Positions 10,522 to 24,656 of a stretch of DNA of 64,000 nucleotides are shown piece by piece. The number at the start of each line of letters is the position of its first letter. Positions within the stretch are counted from its first letter, which is position 1. Made by a program: the position numbers and the translations under genes. Below the pieces are notes generated by a model, which searched no databases, was not told the DNA's origin, and worked only from the letters and a program-made list of their open reading frames with translations. The stretch lies in assembly GCF_030253575.1 (NCBI RefSeq), contig NC_080557.1:44220501-44284500 (forward strand). Direction: 5' to 3'. The stretch comes from Rhododendron vialii. Taxonomy: Eukaryota; Streptophyta; Magnoliopsida; Ericales; Ericaceae.

Positions 10522-10850
10522 AGCACCAGGGATCAAATTGCCGATATTTTTACACAAAAGGACTTGCGTCTTCCCGCATCGGACGTTGCGTTTCAATCTG
10601 AAGGTCATGCCTCGACCATCAGCTTGCGGGGGGATGTCAACCAATAAGTGCAAATCAATTGATCAAGAAAAGAAGTCCTAATAATGTTAGCCATTTCAGT
10701 GGTTATATTTTATCATTTGCAATATATTTTGTAAAGCTTTTCACTTGTAACCGCATTTGTATATAAATACCCAAGGAATAGAACACTCTAGGTAACAGAG
10801 TGCATTCATCAATTCCATCGTATTGTTCTTTTGACTGTTATAAACCCAAA
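10522..10850 (+). pseudogene. Ty1/copia pol 3' end plus partial LTR inside the CACTA element
   Basis: 10522-10647 reads STRDQIADIFTQKDLRLPAS and on to a stop, the C-terminus of a copia RNase H region. It is followed by a purine tract (GCGGGGGGA) and a TG at 10635 that looks like an LTR start, with a TATA-like ATATAAAT at 10761. The rest of the element is absent. It is either captured by, or an older insertion into, the CACTA element. Confidence 0.6.
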
Positions 10851-11316
10851 AAAAGGATTGGACATAGCTAGGGATTATAAGTTTGTGGATGAATGATGTG
10901 TTTTTCAGAAAAAGAATGCATGGGATATATGGATTGCTTTTCGTAGAGATAACTGATTATTAATTCATACAAAAAAAAATTAATGAAAAGCTAAACAAAA
11001 GATAAAGTACTTAATAATTGCGAAATGTATTTTCAAAATATCACTAATCTATTTTCAAAATATGTAAGGTTAACCCTATTTAAAAAGAAACATAAAAAAT
11101 TATTACTATTGTAATGTTGTAGTTGAGTTAAAATTGTTATGGGCGCATATACACAGTAAGAACATATTAACCCACCAAAAAAAATATCGTATTTGCAGAA
11201 ATTTAAAGGGCTCAAACTAATTTAGGCACTACAAAAGGTTACTAAACTTAGAGAGAATTAAAACGAAGTATAAAATAAACAAATTTAGAAAGGTATAAAG
11301 ATTTATTAAAGATATA

Positions 11317-11588
11317 CTCCATTCATCCATTTTTTTGTGTCCAGTATTCTATTTTTGGTTGTTCCTTAATAATTGTCCATTTTGTAAAGTTAAGGGGGTA
11401 AAAGTTGGTGCATTGTCTATTTTGTCCCTAAAAGTATATTTCATTTTGAAAAGTTAGTGAATAAAAGTGTAATGATGATGGGTAAGTAGGGAAAGTGGAG
11501 GAAAAAGTTGATGTGAAAGGTGTAATGATGATGTCTTTTTAATAAGTTGGAGTTACGAAGCATGACACTTAAAAAGGGACGGAGGGAG
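11317..11588. mobile_element. Stowaway-like MITE
   Basis: Ends CTCCATTCATCC and GGACGGAGGGAG with flanking TA dinucleotides; about 272 bp, AT-rich, no ORF. Termini match the Tc1/mariner-derived Stowaway consensus CTCCCTCCGTCC. Confidence 0.75.
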
Positions 11589-12780
11589 TATAACAAAACA
11601 TTAAATTATAAAAAATTTCAATAAAAGTGAATAATGTTAATGATTTAAAAAAACAAGTTTAAAGAAACACTACGAAGGGACTAAAATTAGAGAGAAATGT
11701 TTAAAGAAACAAATTTAGAGAGGTGAAAAGATGTACAAAATGTTTATATATAAAAAAGGCAAAGGTTTGAGATGAAAAGGAAGTTGGTGTGATGGATGGA
11801 GTGAATGCCTCCATACAGGAGGCCACGGTTCAAATTCGCGCGGAAGCAAATGAGCTGGAGAACTATCTATTTTTAGTTTCCAGAGTTTTAGCAAGGAAAA
11901 ATTTCCTCGCCTAAACTATAATTGGCGAGGAAAAAATTAGTCTAGCGAGGAAAAATTTCCTCGCTAATTGGGTTAGAATAAGCGAGGAAATTTTTTTTCT
12001 CGCAAATTCTTTTTGCGAGGAAAACGGGTGAGGAAATTTTTTCTCGCAAATACATTTTGCGAGGAAATCAGTTTTTTAGCTAGGAAACTAAATCCTCGCT
12101 ACAAGTCTCTCGTGTGTTGTAGTGCCACCACGAGTTCACCACCTCGATCTCCGGGTCAAGCCGGCTCCAGAATCATTCGGCCATATAGAGTCATAGGCAA
12201 CAATGTATGGATTTAAAAAGGAGATGAAGTTTTTGTGAAAAAAACAAATCAACCTAGAGAGAATACATTGAATATTAGAGTATTTCTCTAGGATGACAAA
12301 GGATGATCAAATACTCAATTTAGATCATCTCAAATGCATAAGCACACAAGAGATATGAGTGAAATTGATTTTCTCTCTCTAAAGTGGGCTAATGCAAGAG
12401 TGGGTTACCCTACCAGAAGAGAAATTCGGCATATATAATGGTTGGAACAAAAACCTAGAGCTAGCCAATAAGGGATGGACACGGCTGGTGCTAGCGCGCT
12501 CCAGCGGCGCTCTTAGCACGCGAGCTAGCGCTAGCGCGCTACCAAGGCGCTCCGTGAGCGCCCTTCAAAATCTGGCATTTAAAACTAAATAAAAAATCAA
12601 GAACACTTTGAATAGCGCCACCGGAGAGCTCTAGCACTCTTAGGTCGCTAACGAGTGCTACCGCGCTACAAGAGTGCCCCGCTGGCACACGGTTCTGATC
12701 CCTTTAATGCCTTAAGAAAAATTTTCTTCGTTCAAGCAAGGCCAGCAAAGCTTTTCTCATGCCTTAGAAAATTTTCTCCA

Positions 12781-13392
12781 TCACCCATCAATGCAAACAG
12801 AGAAAACTAATGCCATGGCATTAAAAGGCGTGGTTACTGTATTGAAGTTTATGCATAAAACTTAGAAGAGATGCATGGAAAATATTACACTAAATGCATA
12901 TGAATGCATATACCTCTTTCGAACATAATCTGAGCATCCTTCAAAGCAAGAGCTTCTCAATATTTCTTCATTCACCGGGCGGAGTATCTAGACAAGATAA
13001 AATAAAAACTCTCTCCCAAACCCAAATGAAAAAAGAACAATACAGACTTCAATGGTTTTGACAAAATCCGGAAAATGTCAATCATACTAACAAGATTTGT
13101 CAAACAAGATCTATTGAAGCATTACTGATTGAAAAATATATCCAATTTACTGTCCGGTTACTATCTGCTCTGTTTACCTCTCTCCATCACTATCAATCTC
13201 ACTATCCAAAAATGTTTCGGATGATCTAAATTTTAAAGAAGAAGAAACTCTTCCTGGAAAGATTTTTTTTTTAAAATTCATACCTCATTAATTACTGAGA
13301 CGGACTGTAAAATTGAGTGTTGCGGTAGGGGAGCTGCGGGCGTACACAAATACTAGTTGACTGCGTAGGCTGTAATTTTGGTTTTTGTAAAC
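12781..13392. other. Intergenic, no gene seen
   Basis: AT-rich sequence with no supported ORF, splice-consistent exon or clear repeat end. Confidence 0.5.
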
Positions 13393-13756
13393 AGCAGTGC
13401 TACAGTCACCGACCGCGTGTGGGGTCCACTCCGGGCCCCGCACGAATGATCCGAGCCGCTCAATAATTTTTTTTAAAAAAACCGAGTGGGCCATGAGAGA
13501 AATAAGCTCAATCCGATGTGTGTACATGCTCGTTCCAAACTTTTATTTTTGAACGGCTCGGATCATCTGATTTTGGAACGGCTCGGATCGAGCACGTACA
13601 CACATTGGATTGAGCTTATTTCTCACATGGCCCACTCAGTTTTTTTTTTTTAAATTATTGAGCGGCTCGGATCATTCGTGCGGGGCCCGGAGTGGACCCC
13701 ACACGGGGTCGGTGGCCGGTCACCGACCCTCCCGGTCGGTGACTGTAGTGTTTCTG
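13393..13756. mobile_element. Foldback Mutator-like MITE upstream of RPL10
   Basis: Two long inverted arms (about 13393-13540 and 13580-13756) carry CTACAGTCACCGACC at the outer ends and AACGGCTCGGATC motifs inside. The target duplication TTTTGTAAAC (10 bp) is at 13383-13392 and 13757-13766. The duplication length and long inverted arms suggest a Mutator-derived MITE. It ends 300 bp before the RPL10 start codon. Confidence 0.78.
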
Positions 13757-13769
13757 TTTTGTAAACCTG

Positions 13770-14055
13770 TTGAGGCTGGGCCCTAGAATTCAATGATGTT
13801 TAGAATCCAGGCCTAATATTGACCGCATAATCTACACAGGTTTGGCCCAACTCTAACATCTTCTTATTTCACGAAGGCCCATTAAGTTGCTGACCCAATC
13901 ATAGCGTATCTACCCAACATCCGGCCCCTGCGACTAGGGTTTCAAACATTTCGCTTCGGAAACGCACCACTATATATACGGATAGACGCCCTCTCCCTCC
14001 AGTTTCTAGGGTTTCCAGAGGGCCGAATCGCAGATCCAGTCCCAAAGCTTCCGCA
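13770..14055 (+). promoter_or_regulatory. RPL10 promoter and 5' leader
   Basis: GGCCCA/TGGGCC-type site II motifs near 13776, 13844 and 13876, telo-box-like AGGGTTT at 13936-13942 and 14008-14014, and TATATATA at 13971-13978. Site II plus telo box is the usual promoter signature of plant ribosomal protein genes and links expression to growth. The start codon lies about 80 bp after the TATA box. Confidence 0.75.
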
Positions 14056-16288
<2,233 letters not shown>

Positions 16289-17362
16289 AAGTTCTGTCAA
16301 CTGAAGATTCCTGGGCATTAGGCTACCATTTCCCATATGAGTTTCTAGTTATCTGTAATGTGGTATCTTGATCTGAAGAACTTTTAATGTCTTCTTTTCC
16401 GCATTTTATTGCTTTCCGGGGGACTTTTGTTAGCCCTCTACATGAATGTTGGAAACTTGGATTACTTTGCTTAAATTTTGGCAGATATTGGGTATTATTT
16501 ATCAGTTACTTTTTGGTTGCCGTATTTCTTACATTGTGTGGCTTTTCATCATTGGTTGGTTGGGCCGTGGGTAATTTGTTTCCCAGCGCTGCAATGTGTA
16601 AGCTTGATTGTGTCAAATTTTCAACACAGTTGATCTGTGCAAGTGTTGTTTTGGGCATCATTTGGCATGTGTCTTTTGTTAGTACTTTAGATATTGTTTC
16701 ATGATCCGTTTTTGGTTTCAGGGGAGTTTGACCAGGGAATGTCCTCCAGATGGTTTCAGGGGAGTTTGATATCCTCTTTTAGCCAAATGTGTTTTTTTTT
16801 TTTCCCATCTTTATTCAATTGGAAGTAATCAACTGATTGATTTCTCTTCCACGAATGTAAAAAAGTATCGAAATTTGATGGTGCCTTTCTGTTCCTTAGT
16901 CATGAGAAAATTATCCTTTGGAAGATAGGTCATCTGAGAAGAAAGATACTCCTTCCGTATCTTTTTAAGCATCTATTACGGATGCTCCCTCCGTACTTTT
17001 TAAAGTGTTAATCACGGATGTTTTCTCCGTATCTTTTTAAGTGTCCATTATGAGAAATATAATAGTAAGCGTCTAAAGGGAAGGAAGTATTGCAATAGCA
17101 ATAACGGTAATGGCAAAATGCAATAACAGGGAGTATCATAGTAGCAATAACAGTAATGGCAATAGACAACCAGTCTAATAAGCACTACAACTTAGATTTG
17201 CAGGTTCTTCAACACAGTGGTTCTACAATAATCAGGTGACCCTGTATATACTACCGCAAAATTTGCATCAGTATGCCGATGCATATATCCTCTAGCTATG
17301 TAAGTTTTGAACCCGTCGAGTTTCAAGAATTTTTCTGTCGAAATAACCTGGCTTTCTGAAAA
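16289..17362. other. RPL10 3' region and intergenic sequence
   Basis: Holds the RPL10 3' UTR and, at about 16949-17062, three tandem degraded copies (period 36-37 bp) of a Stowaway-like end (CTCCNTCCGTAT). No other gene is seen. Confidence 0.5.
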
Positions 17363-20300
17363 TCATTCTTGTTGCTTTTTCATTTTTTTTTTCTTCTGCC
17401 TTGCAGTTTTTGAGCTCACTACTTTCTTTGATCTCGTGGAACGTTTTGGTTCTGCCTTACCGTTCTGATCAGGGTCTTTGGCCCCATCTGATGTACTTTT
17501 AGCATCACAATCCCCAACTGCAGTATCATCTTCTTCATCTTCACTTGAGGAGTTGGATGCTCTCACAATGTAAATCTGCAATATTAGCACATAAAAGAGG
17601 TATAATGTTTTCCTCGATATTCCGTAATTCTTAAGGAAATTGATTCCAGAGACACGTCAGGAAATAGTAGGCATCATTGAAAACTTACCTTAAATCGTGC
17701 GGGTTCAACCAATTCAAAGACCAGAGCATCACCATCATCCAACTTATGATCCAATGCAAATGCTCTCCATCCACCACTAAGCCCAACTCTCTTGCCAATG
17801 TACACAGCATCGTATTCTGCACCCTTCTCGTTTTCCAGTACTATATCTATTGTTGATTTTGGAAGATGATCTTCGCAAAATTTAGAAGGAAGTCCCTTAA
17901 AAAACATGGGGAATTGAGTTATAAACACAATAGGTACATTTAGGATGACAAAATATGTAACATGTGCAATATACCTAAATTATAGACAATTTGTCTATTA
18001 ACACTTACCAACCAAAAACAACTGTAAACATGAGATCGAACCATGGATTTGACAAAAGATGGGTTTCCGGATGTGAGATTGCTTTCGAGCTTCTCAGCAG
18101 ATTTGAAAGCATGAGCCCTTTGTTCGTAAGATGCAGTTTTGACTTCATCTAATGGTCTTGCAAGATAGCTGGAAAATGGAAACTTTAGTATATGCTACTC
18201 CTTAAAGTAGAAGAGAAAATAATTATGACATCATTGTAGAAATAGCGATGCAACCTTGCCCATGATGAATTGAGCTTTGATCTCTTTCGTAAAGGTGGAA
18301 GCCCTATGTCAACCTGAAATAAAAATCAAATAAAATCAACCAAGAAACATATTATTATGCATAAAAATCCAGTCCCCATGGGAATCACCAGAACAAGTCA
18401 CTCAAAGCTCAACATAGGTCCATCAGTTGAAGTAGATAAACAATCAAGCACATGAGCACCAGAATTCCAGCAGATTAGAAGGTAAAAATGCAGCGTAGGT
18501 ATCTCACAGTATAAGAAACTCCACCAAGAAGTTTGCAATTACGCCCAAAGTAGATCTCTTAGCCCTCCACAAGATAGGAGTTGATAAGAGGCAAAAATGA
18601 GATGATGTACATTAAGAACTGAATAAACAGCACCATGACTCATCACAGCCCCATCTTTTGTCCTTTGACAAGCTTTGATGGTCTCAGTAATGGAATAACA
18701 TCAAAGACTCAGATCAAGAGCAAATAGGCTGAAAAAAAGTTCTAAGCCCTCCAAATTCTGGAGTTGAAAGAGCAGTGAACCATAGCTGACAGCAGATAAA
18801 GTTCTTCATACTCTATGGAATCAGCAGGGTTAGCATCAGGAAAAGAATTCAACAAAACTTCTCAGGTCTTCACAGCAAGACAGCTCAAATCAGCATTAGA
18901 AATATGATCCATCAGAAATACCTCAAAAAAAAAAAAAAAACCTCTTAGCCCTCCAAGAGATTGGATGAATAGGAATCCAAAGACATTGGAGTTGAAAGCA
19001 CAGCTTTATCTGGAAAAAAAAACTCAACTGACCAAAATAAGCACTAGGTAGGATTCAGCTAACAGAAAACATATCCATATGATCTCTTAGCCCTCCAAGG
19101 CTATGGAGTTGAAAAGAGGAAACCAGATGACCGCCTTACAGCAGACAGGATTTCCATACAAAGACATCAGCACCACTGAACCATCAACAGGCTTCCAAAC
19201 AAGAGGCCTACCCTAAGCCCCTAGCACACAAACTCCTAAACCTACCCAGACCACCACCCAGACCACAAACAAAACCCAAACCAGCCTCCCACACTTTAAT
19301 GATGAAAACTGTATCAATCCATCCATATGATCTCTTAGCCCTCCAAGGCTATGGAGTTGAAAAGAGGAAACCAGATGACCGCCTTACAGCAGACAGGATT
19401 TCCATACAAAGACATCAGCACCACTGAACCATCAACAGGCCTCCAAACAAGAAACAAGAGGCCTACCCTAAGCCCCTAGCACACAAACTCCTAAACCTAC
19501 CCAGACCACAAACAAAACCCAAACCAGCCTCCCACACTTTAATGATGAAAACTGTATCAATCCTACACAGCCAGATTGCCCCGCATTCTTTGAAACAGAG
19601 GAAGTAACAAACTTCTCTATCTTGCATCGGACTTGTTTCTTTAATGAGTTTGGATAAAAAAAACTCTTCTTAACCGAACCTCCAAAACCCCTTATATTAC
19701 ATGAAAAAATCTTCATTGTGGCCACATACTTATTATAGCAATGATTAGTGAGAATATTACTTTCTCATAAGAGGGGCAAAAGAGTTATTCCTCATCCTTA
19801 GTTTCAATTCTTTAGTCTCATTTTCTATCATCTTTTTCATCCTCATTAAATCAGTGTCCACAAAATAACCTTAATGGGATCCGATGCATTGGTTGGACGC
19901 AAATGTCAAGACGTGCCTATGGTCACACAACTATAGGTTCAAATTCCATATTGTACTTATACTCTTTAGAAAATAGTAATAATACTTCAAGGGGCAAAAG
20001 ATTTTATTCAAAATGAGAAATTGGAATTTGGTATGAAGAATCAAGCATTAGCATCCATATTCTTATAGTTGGTGATCTGCAAATTAGGAAATCTTAGTGC
20101 TAACCTCATCGCGATAGGTAGGAACTGGATTGCGTGCACGCGAAGAACGCCTTGGTTCTATCATGTAGACACTTTCTGATTTAGGCTTGGCAAGACGTTG
20201 CTGCACCATTGTGAAAAATGACATCAAATTTTAGAAAAACATAAATTGAGATCATGCCATAACTAAAAAGGGTGAATTTTTGTTAGAAGGACAAAAGGAT

Positions 20301-20993
20301 AGGTAAGAAATCATGCTTACCGTAGGCTTCTGCTCAGATTTTTTGAGATCGGATAGACTCTTTGAAATCTTCAAGATCCCCAACTCCTTCAATGACAGAC
20401 ATCGTAAAAACTATAATTATCAAGTAGAATGCAGTAAAAAAAACTTGGAGAACGACTATTAATCTTGTTTCATCAACCAAAATGGTTCCTTTGTTGTTTC
20501 TTACACAATCAGAAGAAAAATAGCTTCCGTTAGTCTAATCCTTCGTTCTTAATTTATCTAATCCTTCATTCTTAATTTAGAGACAAAGCTTATAAGCCGT
20601 TGTACCATCGCAAATCCTTATGACTGATTCAAACACATAGAACAAGTATAGAAAAGAAAAGGAAAAGAGCAAATGTTTATAGTTTATGTATTGTGATTGT
20701 CCAACAGCCAATTCAGCCCATGCAACAAAACACTGCCAAGTTCTAAAACTGCGAATTACTGCTCAAAACTCCATTTCTTAGTAATGCACAAGCGACATGA
20801 TATTATCACTGCTTAACTTAATATATTTGAATCAAAATTAGCTTTTTTGTACCTGTGAAGAGACTGATGAAAAAACATATGAGGAAATATCTGTTGTTAA
20901 AAGATGAAAATGAATTACCTCAAATTGCTTTTTGTTTGCTTCAACTCGTTGTTTGCGAGCTTCCTCATAATTGTTCACACTTCCCTTTGCCAT
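17363..20993 (-). CDS. B3 domain-containing DNA-binding protein
   Basis: Seven minus-strand exons: 20919-20993, 20321-20386, 20105-20200, 18255-18313, 18009-18168, 17689-17895 and 17363-17575. They sum to 876 bp (291 residues plus stop) with continuous frame and GT-AG introns. The N-terminus is MAKGSVNNYEEARKQRVEAN, followed by a basic segment (EPRRSSRARNPVPTYRDE). A B3 domain lies at about residues 131-225: VKSMVRSHVYSCFWLGLPSK, then GLSGGWRAFALDHKLDDGDA, ending ARFKIYIVRA. The tail is Ser/acidic, then Lys-rich (RQKKKKMKKQQE), probably nuclear-localising. It resembles the plant family of Arabidopsis At3g19184/At5g42700, putative nuclear transcription regulators; targets are unknown. The 5' UTR probably has an intron, not mapped. 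Confidence 0.9.
18549..19565 (+). repeat. Degenerate and tandem repeats in a B3-gene intron
   Basis: A 248-bp unit at about 19073-19320 is repeated at 19321-19565 with small indels. Looser copies of its core (CTCTTAGCCCTCCAAG followed by GGAGTTGAAAAGAG) occur near 18549, 18742 and 18943, an irregular array of five within the intron between 18313 and 20105. Confidence 0.8.
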
Positions 20994-21189
20994 CGTTTGC
21001 AAGAGTCTTCTCTAGGATGTCTGCTGGTTGTCTAACGCATCCCTGGAACACGTAGTATGAGTTTTTTGAGTGCAGGATTTACCAAGACTGTTCTACTGTA
21101 AACTTTGGAGTCTACACAAATTCAAGTTACTAAATTATGTCATCTTAAACTCCTACTAATTACTATTGTCGAAGAACTCCCAATCTATT
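20994..21189. other. B3 gene 5' UTR region
   Basis: Sequence upstream of the B3 start codon. A possible UTR intron acceptor (TGTTCCAG on the minus strand, near 21045) suggests a noncoding first exon further right, perhaps near 22600; not proven. Confidence 0.35.
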
Positions 21190-21296
21190 CCATCCTAGGG
21201 GAAACGGGAGTAGGGGTGGAGTTTGAACCCTTACCAAGAGAAGTACCCATACCTGCCCGACCAACTGGGCTAGGAGGCAACTTCACCTTCTATCAT
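21190..21296 (-). mobile_element. tRNA-derived SINE-like sequence
   Basis: On the minus strand there is a pol III A box TAGCCCAGTTGG (complement of 21261-21272) and, about 40 bp on, a B box GGTTCAAACTCC (complement of 21218-21229). The spacing and order match a tRNA-like SINE head. Tail and target duplications are not clear. Confidence 0.55.
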
Positions 21297-22666
21297 AATC
21301 GAGTTCAGGCTTAAAATTACACAAGTTTACAACAATACAAAACAGAACACCACATCATGCGTTATCCATTGTTATGTTCGGTTCAGGCTTTTCGCAAACT
21401 TTTGCTTGTCCAATACCACGAGTATCGTTGTACATGACTCTACTAATGTCTCCCATTGGCTAAGTTCATACTTAGCCATGTGTATATATAACCTCTTTGG
21501 CACCTTCTATCACAGGTGGGGTTTCACAAATCCATTCTATCCATGGGTATGACTATGAACTCATAATATGACAGCAGTTTCTCTTCTCTCTTTAAGTGGA
21601 GAAATATTGACATGTTACCGACGCATCGATTTGTACTAATGATATGAAAACCATAGAGCTAAGCTAATTGTTAGCATAAATCCTTCCTCTAAATTAGGGC
21701 TCAAATGTAGATATACTTCCTCTAAATTGTAGAGTTACATCTAATTTGTGGCAATGACCTGAATACTTCCTCTAAGAAGGTACTTATTTAAAATTATGAC
21801 CTGAATACTTCCTCTACGAACGCAACCATTACTGTATAGTCGTTGCCGAGCTAGATTTGACTTCCTATCCTAGTAGTCCAATCATACTATCGAACAATTA
21901 GTTCATGACATGGTCTTACTTCGCCGTCGAGAAACGAAAGAAGACTTCTATCTCCAAGTTTCACTCGCCGTAGCCCCAAATATGAAGGAAAAAAAGGCGA
22001 TAGGTTTGCCCAATTGCCCCTGGCTACTGCTAGGGGCGATAAACCAGCCAAGCAGTAGTTGTTCAATCTTGGTTTGAAAACTTAATGAGGGTCAAAACAT
22101 GTTCAAGCTTATAAGCCGGTCTCAAACGAGTTTTAATCCAGCCGATCTCGACTAGGTCGAATTTTTTCTACCTCATAAGCCAAACAAGCTGAGAAATAAC
22201 TCGTTTAAGCTTTATTTGAAATCTTAATGAGTTTTAAACAAATGTTCAAGCTCGGTTTGCTTATGTAATAAACTGATACAAACTGAGCTTGAACAAGCTT
22301 TTAACAACGAATACGAGCTCAAACTCGAGTAACTTGTTCGTTTATCAGCCCTAGCTGCTGCTCAACCTCCTGTAGATAATGAACTCTTATTATGCACAGT
22401 GATATTGGTGGAACTAGGTCCAAACTCGTGCAAAAAACATCAATGAGTTTTGTTAGGTATACGAAACCAAAAGTCGGTGCAGAGTATTGGAAACGTTCAT
22501 TATATATATTTCGAAACTGATAAACCCTACAAAGCCTTTAGCTTTAACAATAGAAGGTTTTGGTAGAGATTAGAAACATCAAACCTCCGATGGAGAACGC
22601 TGGAGTCCCGATCGCTCGAATGTGTTGATGCTTATCAATACCCACACATTTTCGTTACGCACGCAC

Positions 22667-22704
<38 letters not shown>

Positions 22705-22837
22705 CTAGCTTTGGGAAGCGCCGAATTTGAAATTTGAAAGGACAGTGAGAGAGAGCGCTTTTGGGATAGTGGCGTTTTTTTTTAATCATGTACGGAATAC
22801 TACTCTTATACTTTTTGTGTCTCTTTTTTTTTTTATA
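21297..22837. other. Intergenic between B3 gene and MITE, with GA microsatellite
   Basis: No coding signal. A (GA)n tract lies at about 22668-22699, next to sequence that may hold the B3 gene transcription start (minus strand). Confidence 0.45.
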
Positions 22838-23040
22838 GAAAATTTTTCAGTGCTATGTGAGTACCACGTGATGCCCATTCGACACATCCGAGTCGTCCGA
22901 TGAGATTTTGGACGGTTCAGATTTGGAGAGAGAAAAAGGAGAGAAATTTTTTATCTGAGCCATCCAAAAGCGCATCGGACGGTTCGAGAGTGCCAAGCAA
23001 GCACCACGTAGGATATACCTACTTGGCATTGAAAATTTTC
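22838..23040. mobile_element. Small inverted-terminal-repeat element (MITE)
   Basis: GAAAATTTTTCAGTGC at the left pairs with GGCATTGAAAATTTTC at the right, and inner CACGTGATGC-like and GGACGGTTC motifs are also inverted. About 203 bp, no ORF; superfamily not assigned. Confidence 0.6.
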
Positions 23041-24656
23041 TTTTTTTTTTTTCTTCTTCTTTTCGATCATAAAAAATTATTATGAGAATATGGATATTTT
23101 CCTTTAAGGTTGTTCACACTAATGAATAAATTGTGCCTCAAAACTTTTTCGTTTTATTCTTATTCAAAATTTTTTTCACGTTTGTAATTAGTTTTACACC
23201 GAATTTTTATGTTATATTGGTTTGTTTCGACGAGAGGAATCGGAAAAGTAAAAAAATTAAGTCTTTTACACAAATTTTTTTTTTTAAAATATTCAACAAA
23301 AATTCAAAAACCAACTTTTTGAGTTTTTCTTTTGATATTTTCCAAAATATTGTGTACAAGTCATACTAAGTTTTTGAGGCCATGACATACTCCGTGTAAG
23401 CCGATCTTGAAAAGATCCAACTTTTTACCAAAAAAGAAAAAGATCAACTTGATTTTCAGACTTACAAAATTAAAGCACCAGATCATCGAAAATGGAACTT
23501 GTAACTAAGAACCACTTTTCTTTCTCTCCTTCATTTGTCAAAATGCAAAATTCAATTGTTGTAATGTGGAGTGCCCGCATATTTGCAATTAAATTCGTAA
23601 GACGAGCATAAAATCGGGCACCCCAACGACCCAAAATAATCTTAATACCCACGTATTCCGATCCCCACATCTGCTACTTTTAGTCCAAAACAACAACATT
23701 CAAAACTGCTCAAATATTGATCTGAGATACTACTACATCATAATTCTGATTTCCAAAAACCTAACTTCTGTAGAGTCGAGTCGAAATTCTGACAAAACTC
23801 TCCTAGGGCAATATTCAAAAACTGCTCAACTTTGAAACGGCAACTTCAGTTGTCCTAAGCTTTTAACAATTACTGTACTAGGATTCGTTGAGAAACACTG
23901 GAAGCGATGACACTCGTCCTCCTCGAACCATACTAGATATGATGAACCCATCGATTTATATTCTTCTATACAACAACGTAGACGTTTTCTCACTATTGTA
24001 CGTTGGGCTTGCTTAAATACAAACCAAACCAAACCAAACCTTCTGCCCATCTGCTACATGATAAAAGATCAAAACTATGCTCCTCCTCCTAGTCACATAC
24101 AAACATTTCAAAAGAGCAAAAGCAGCAAAACATTAGCAGCAACAACAGTCGACTATTATAAAAGCAGTGGCGGCTTCAGGAATTTGTAGTAGGGTGTTCA
24201 GAAATTGCCTTAACTCGATCGACTGATTTATTAACCAATAATATATGTACAAAATCTCATAAAATAGTATAAAAATAGTGTGGTTAAAAAATATAACATC
24301 TATTCTAAAAAAAGTAATTACAAGGCAAAATGAGAACTCAAAAATGTATACTATTATTTTTACAAGAAAAATAGTTTTTTGAAAGTTGTCGTATTGTGTA
24401 TTAGACAGTTTTAATTTCGAGAATGGAGATGGAGATGGTATCAAGTACTGTTAATTTCGAGAATGGAGATGGAGATGGTATCAAAAGTTGTTGGCAAGGA
24501 AAATCGAATATCGAATATGAGGTCTTAAGAGAGAGCAAACCCTTAAGTCCCAACCAAGATCACTTGCAGCCAACCCCTTGGGTTAAAAAACAAGATAATA
24601 ATAAGATACGCAGACAAATAAATACATAAACACTCATATATCAATGGGAACACACA
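23041..24656. other. Intergenic sequence, no gene seen
   Basis: AT-rich, no supported exon. There is a 39-bp tandem duplication at about 24411-24486 (core CGAGAATGGAGATGGAGATG), and a transposon-end-like AGTGGCGGCTTCAGGAATTT near 24165 with no matching partner found. Confidence 0.5.

Larger units (their letters stand above)
9971..12124. mobile_element. Non-autonomous CACTA (En/Spm) transposon
   Basis: Starts CACTACAACAC and ends GTGTTGTAGTG (11-bp perfect inverted termini), with a 3-bp target duplication CCA at 9968-9970 and 12125-12127. Both ends carry arrays of the subterminal motif GCGAGGAAA or its complement TTTCCTCGC, as expected of CACTA transposase binding sites. At 2154 bp it has no transposase ORF, so it must be mobilised in trans. 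It contains a copia fragment and a Stowaway-like MITE. Confidence 0.88.
9640..12780 (-). repeat. Decayed LTR-like sequence, split by a CACTA element
   Basis: CCTAGAGGGGGGGTGAATAG near 9646 is the reverse complement of the CTATTCACCCCCCCTCTAGG motif near the end of the SIRE-like LTR, so an older relative lies here in reverse. The sequence resumes after the CACTA element at 12125 and includes a GC-rich stretch of GCTAGCGC/GCGCTAGC palindromes at about 12490-12560. Outer boundaries are not determined. Confidence 0.45.
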
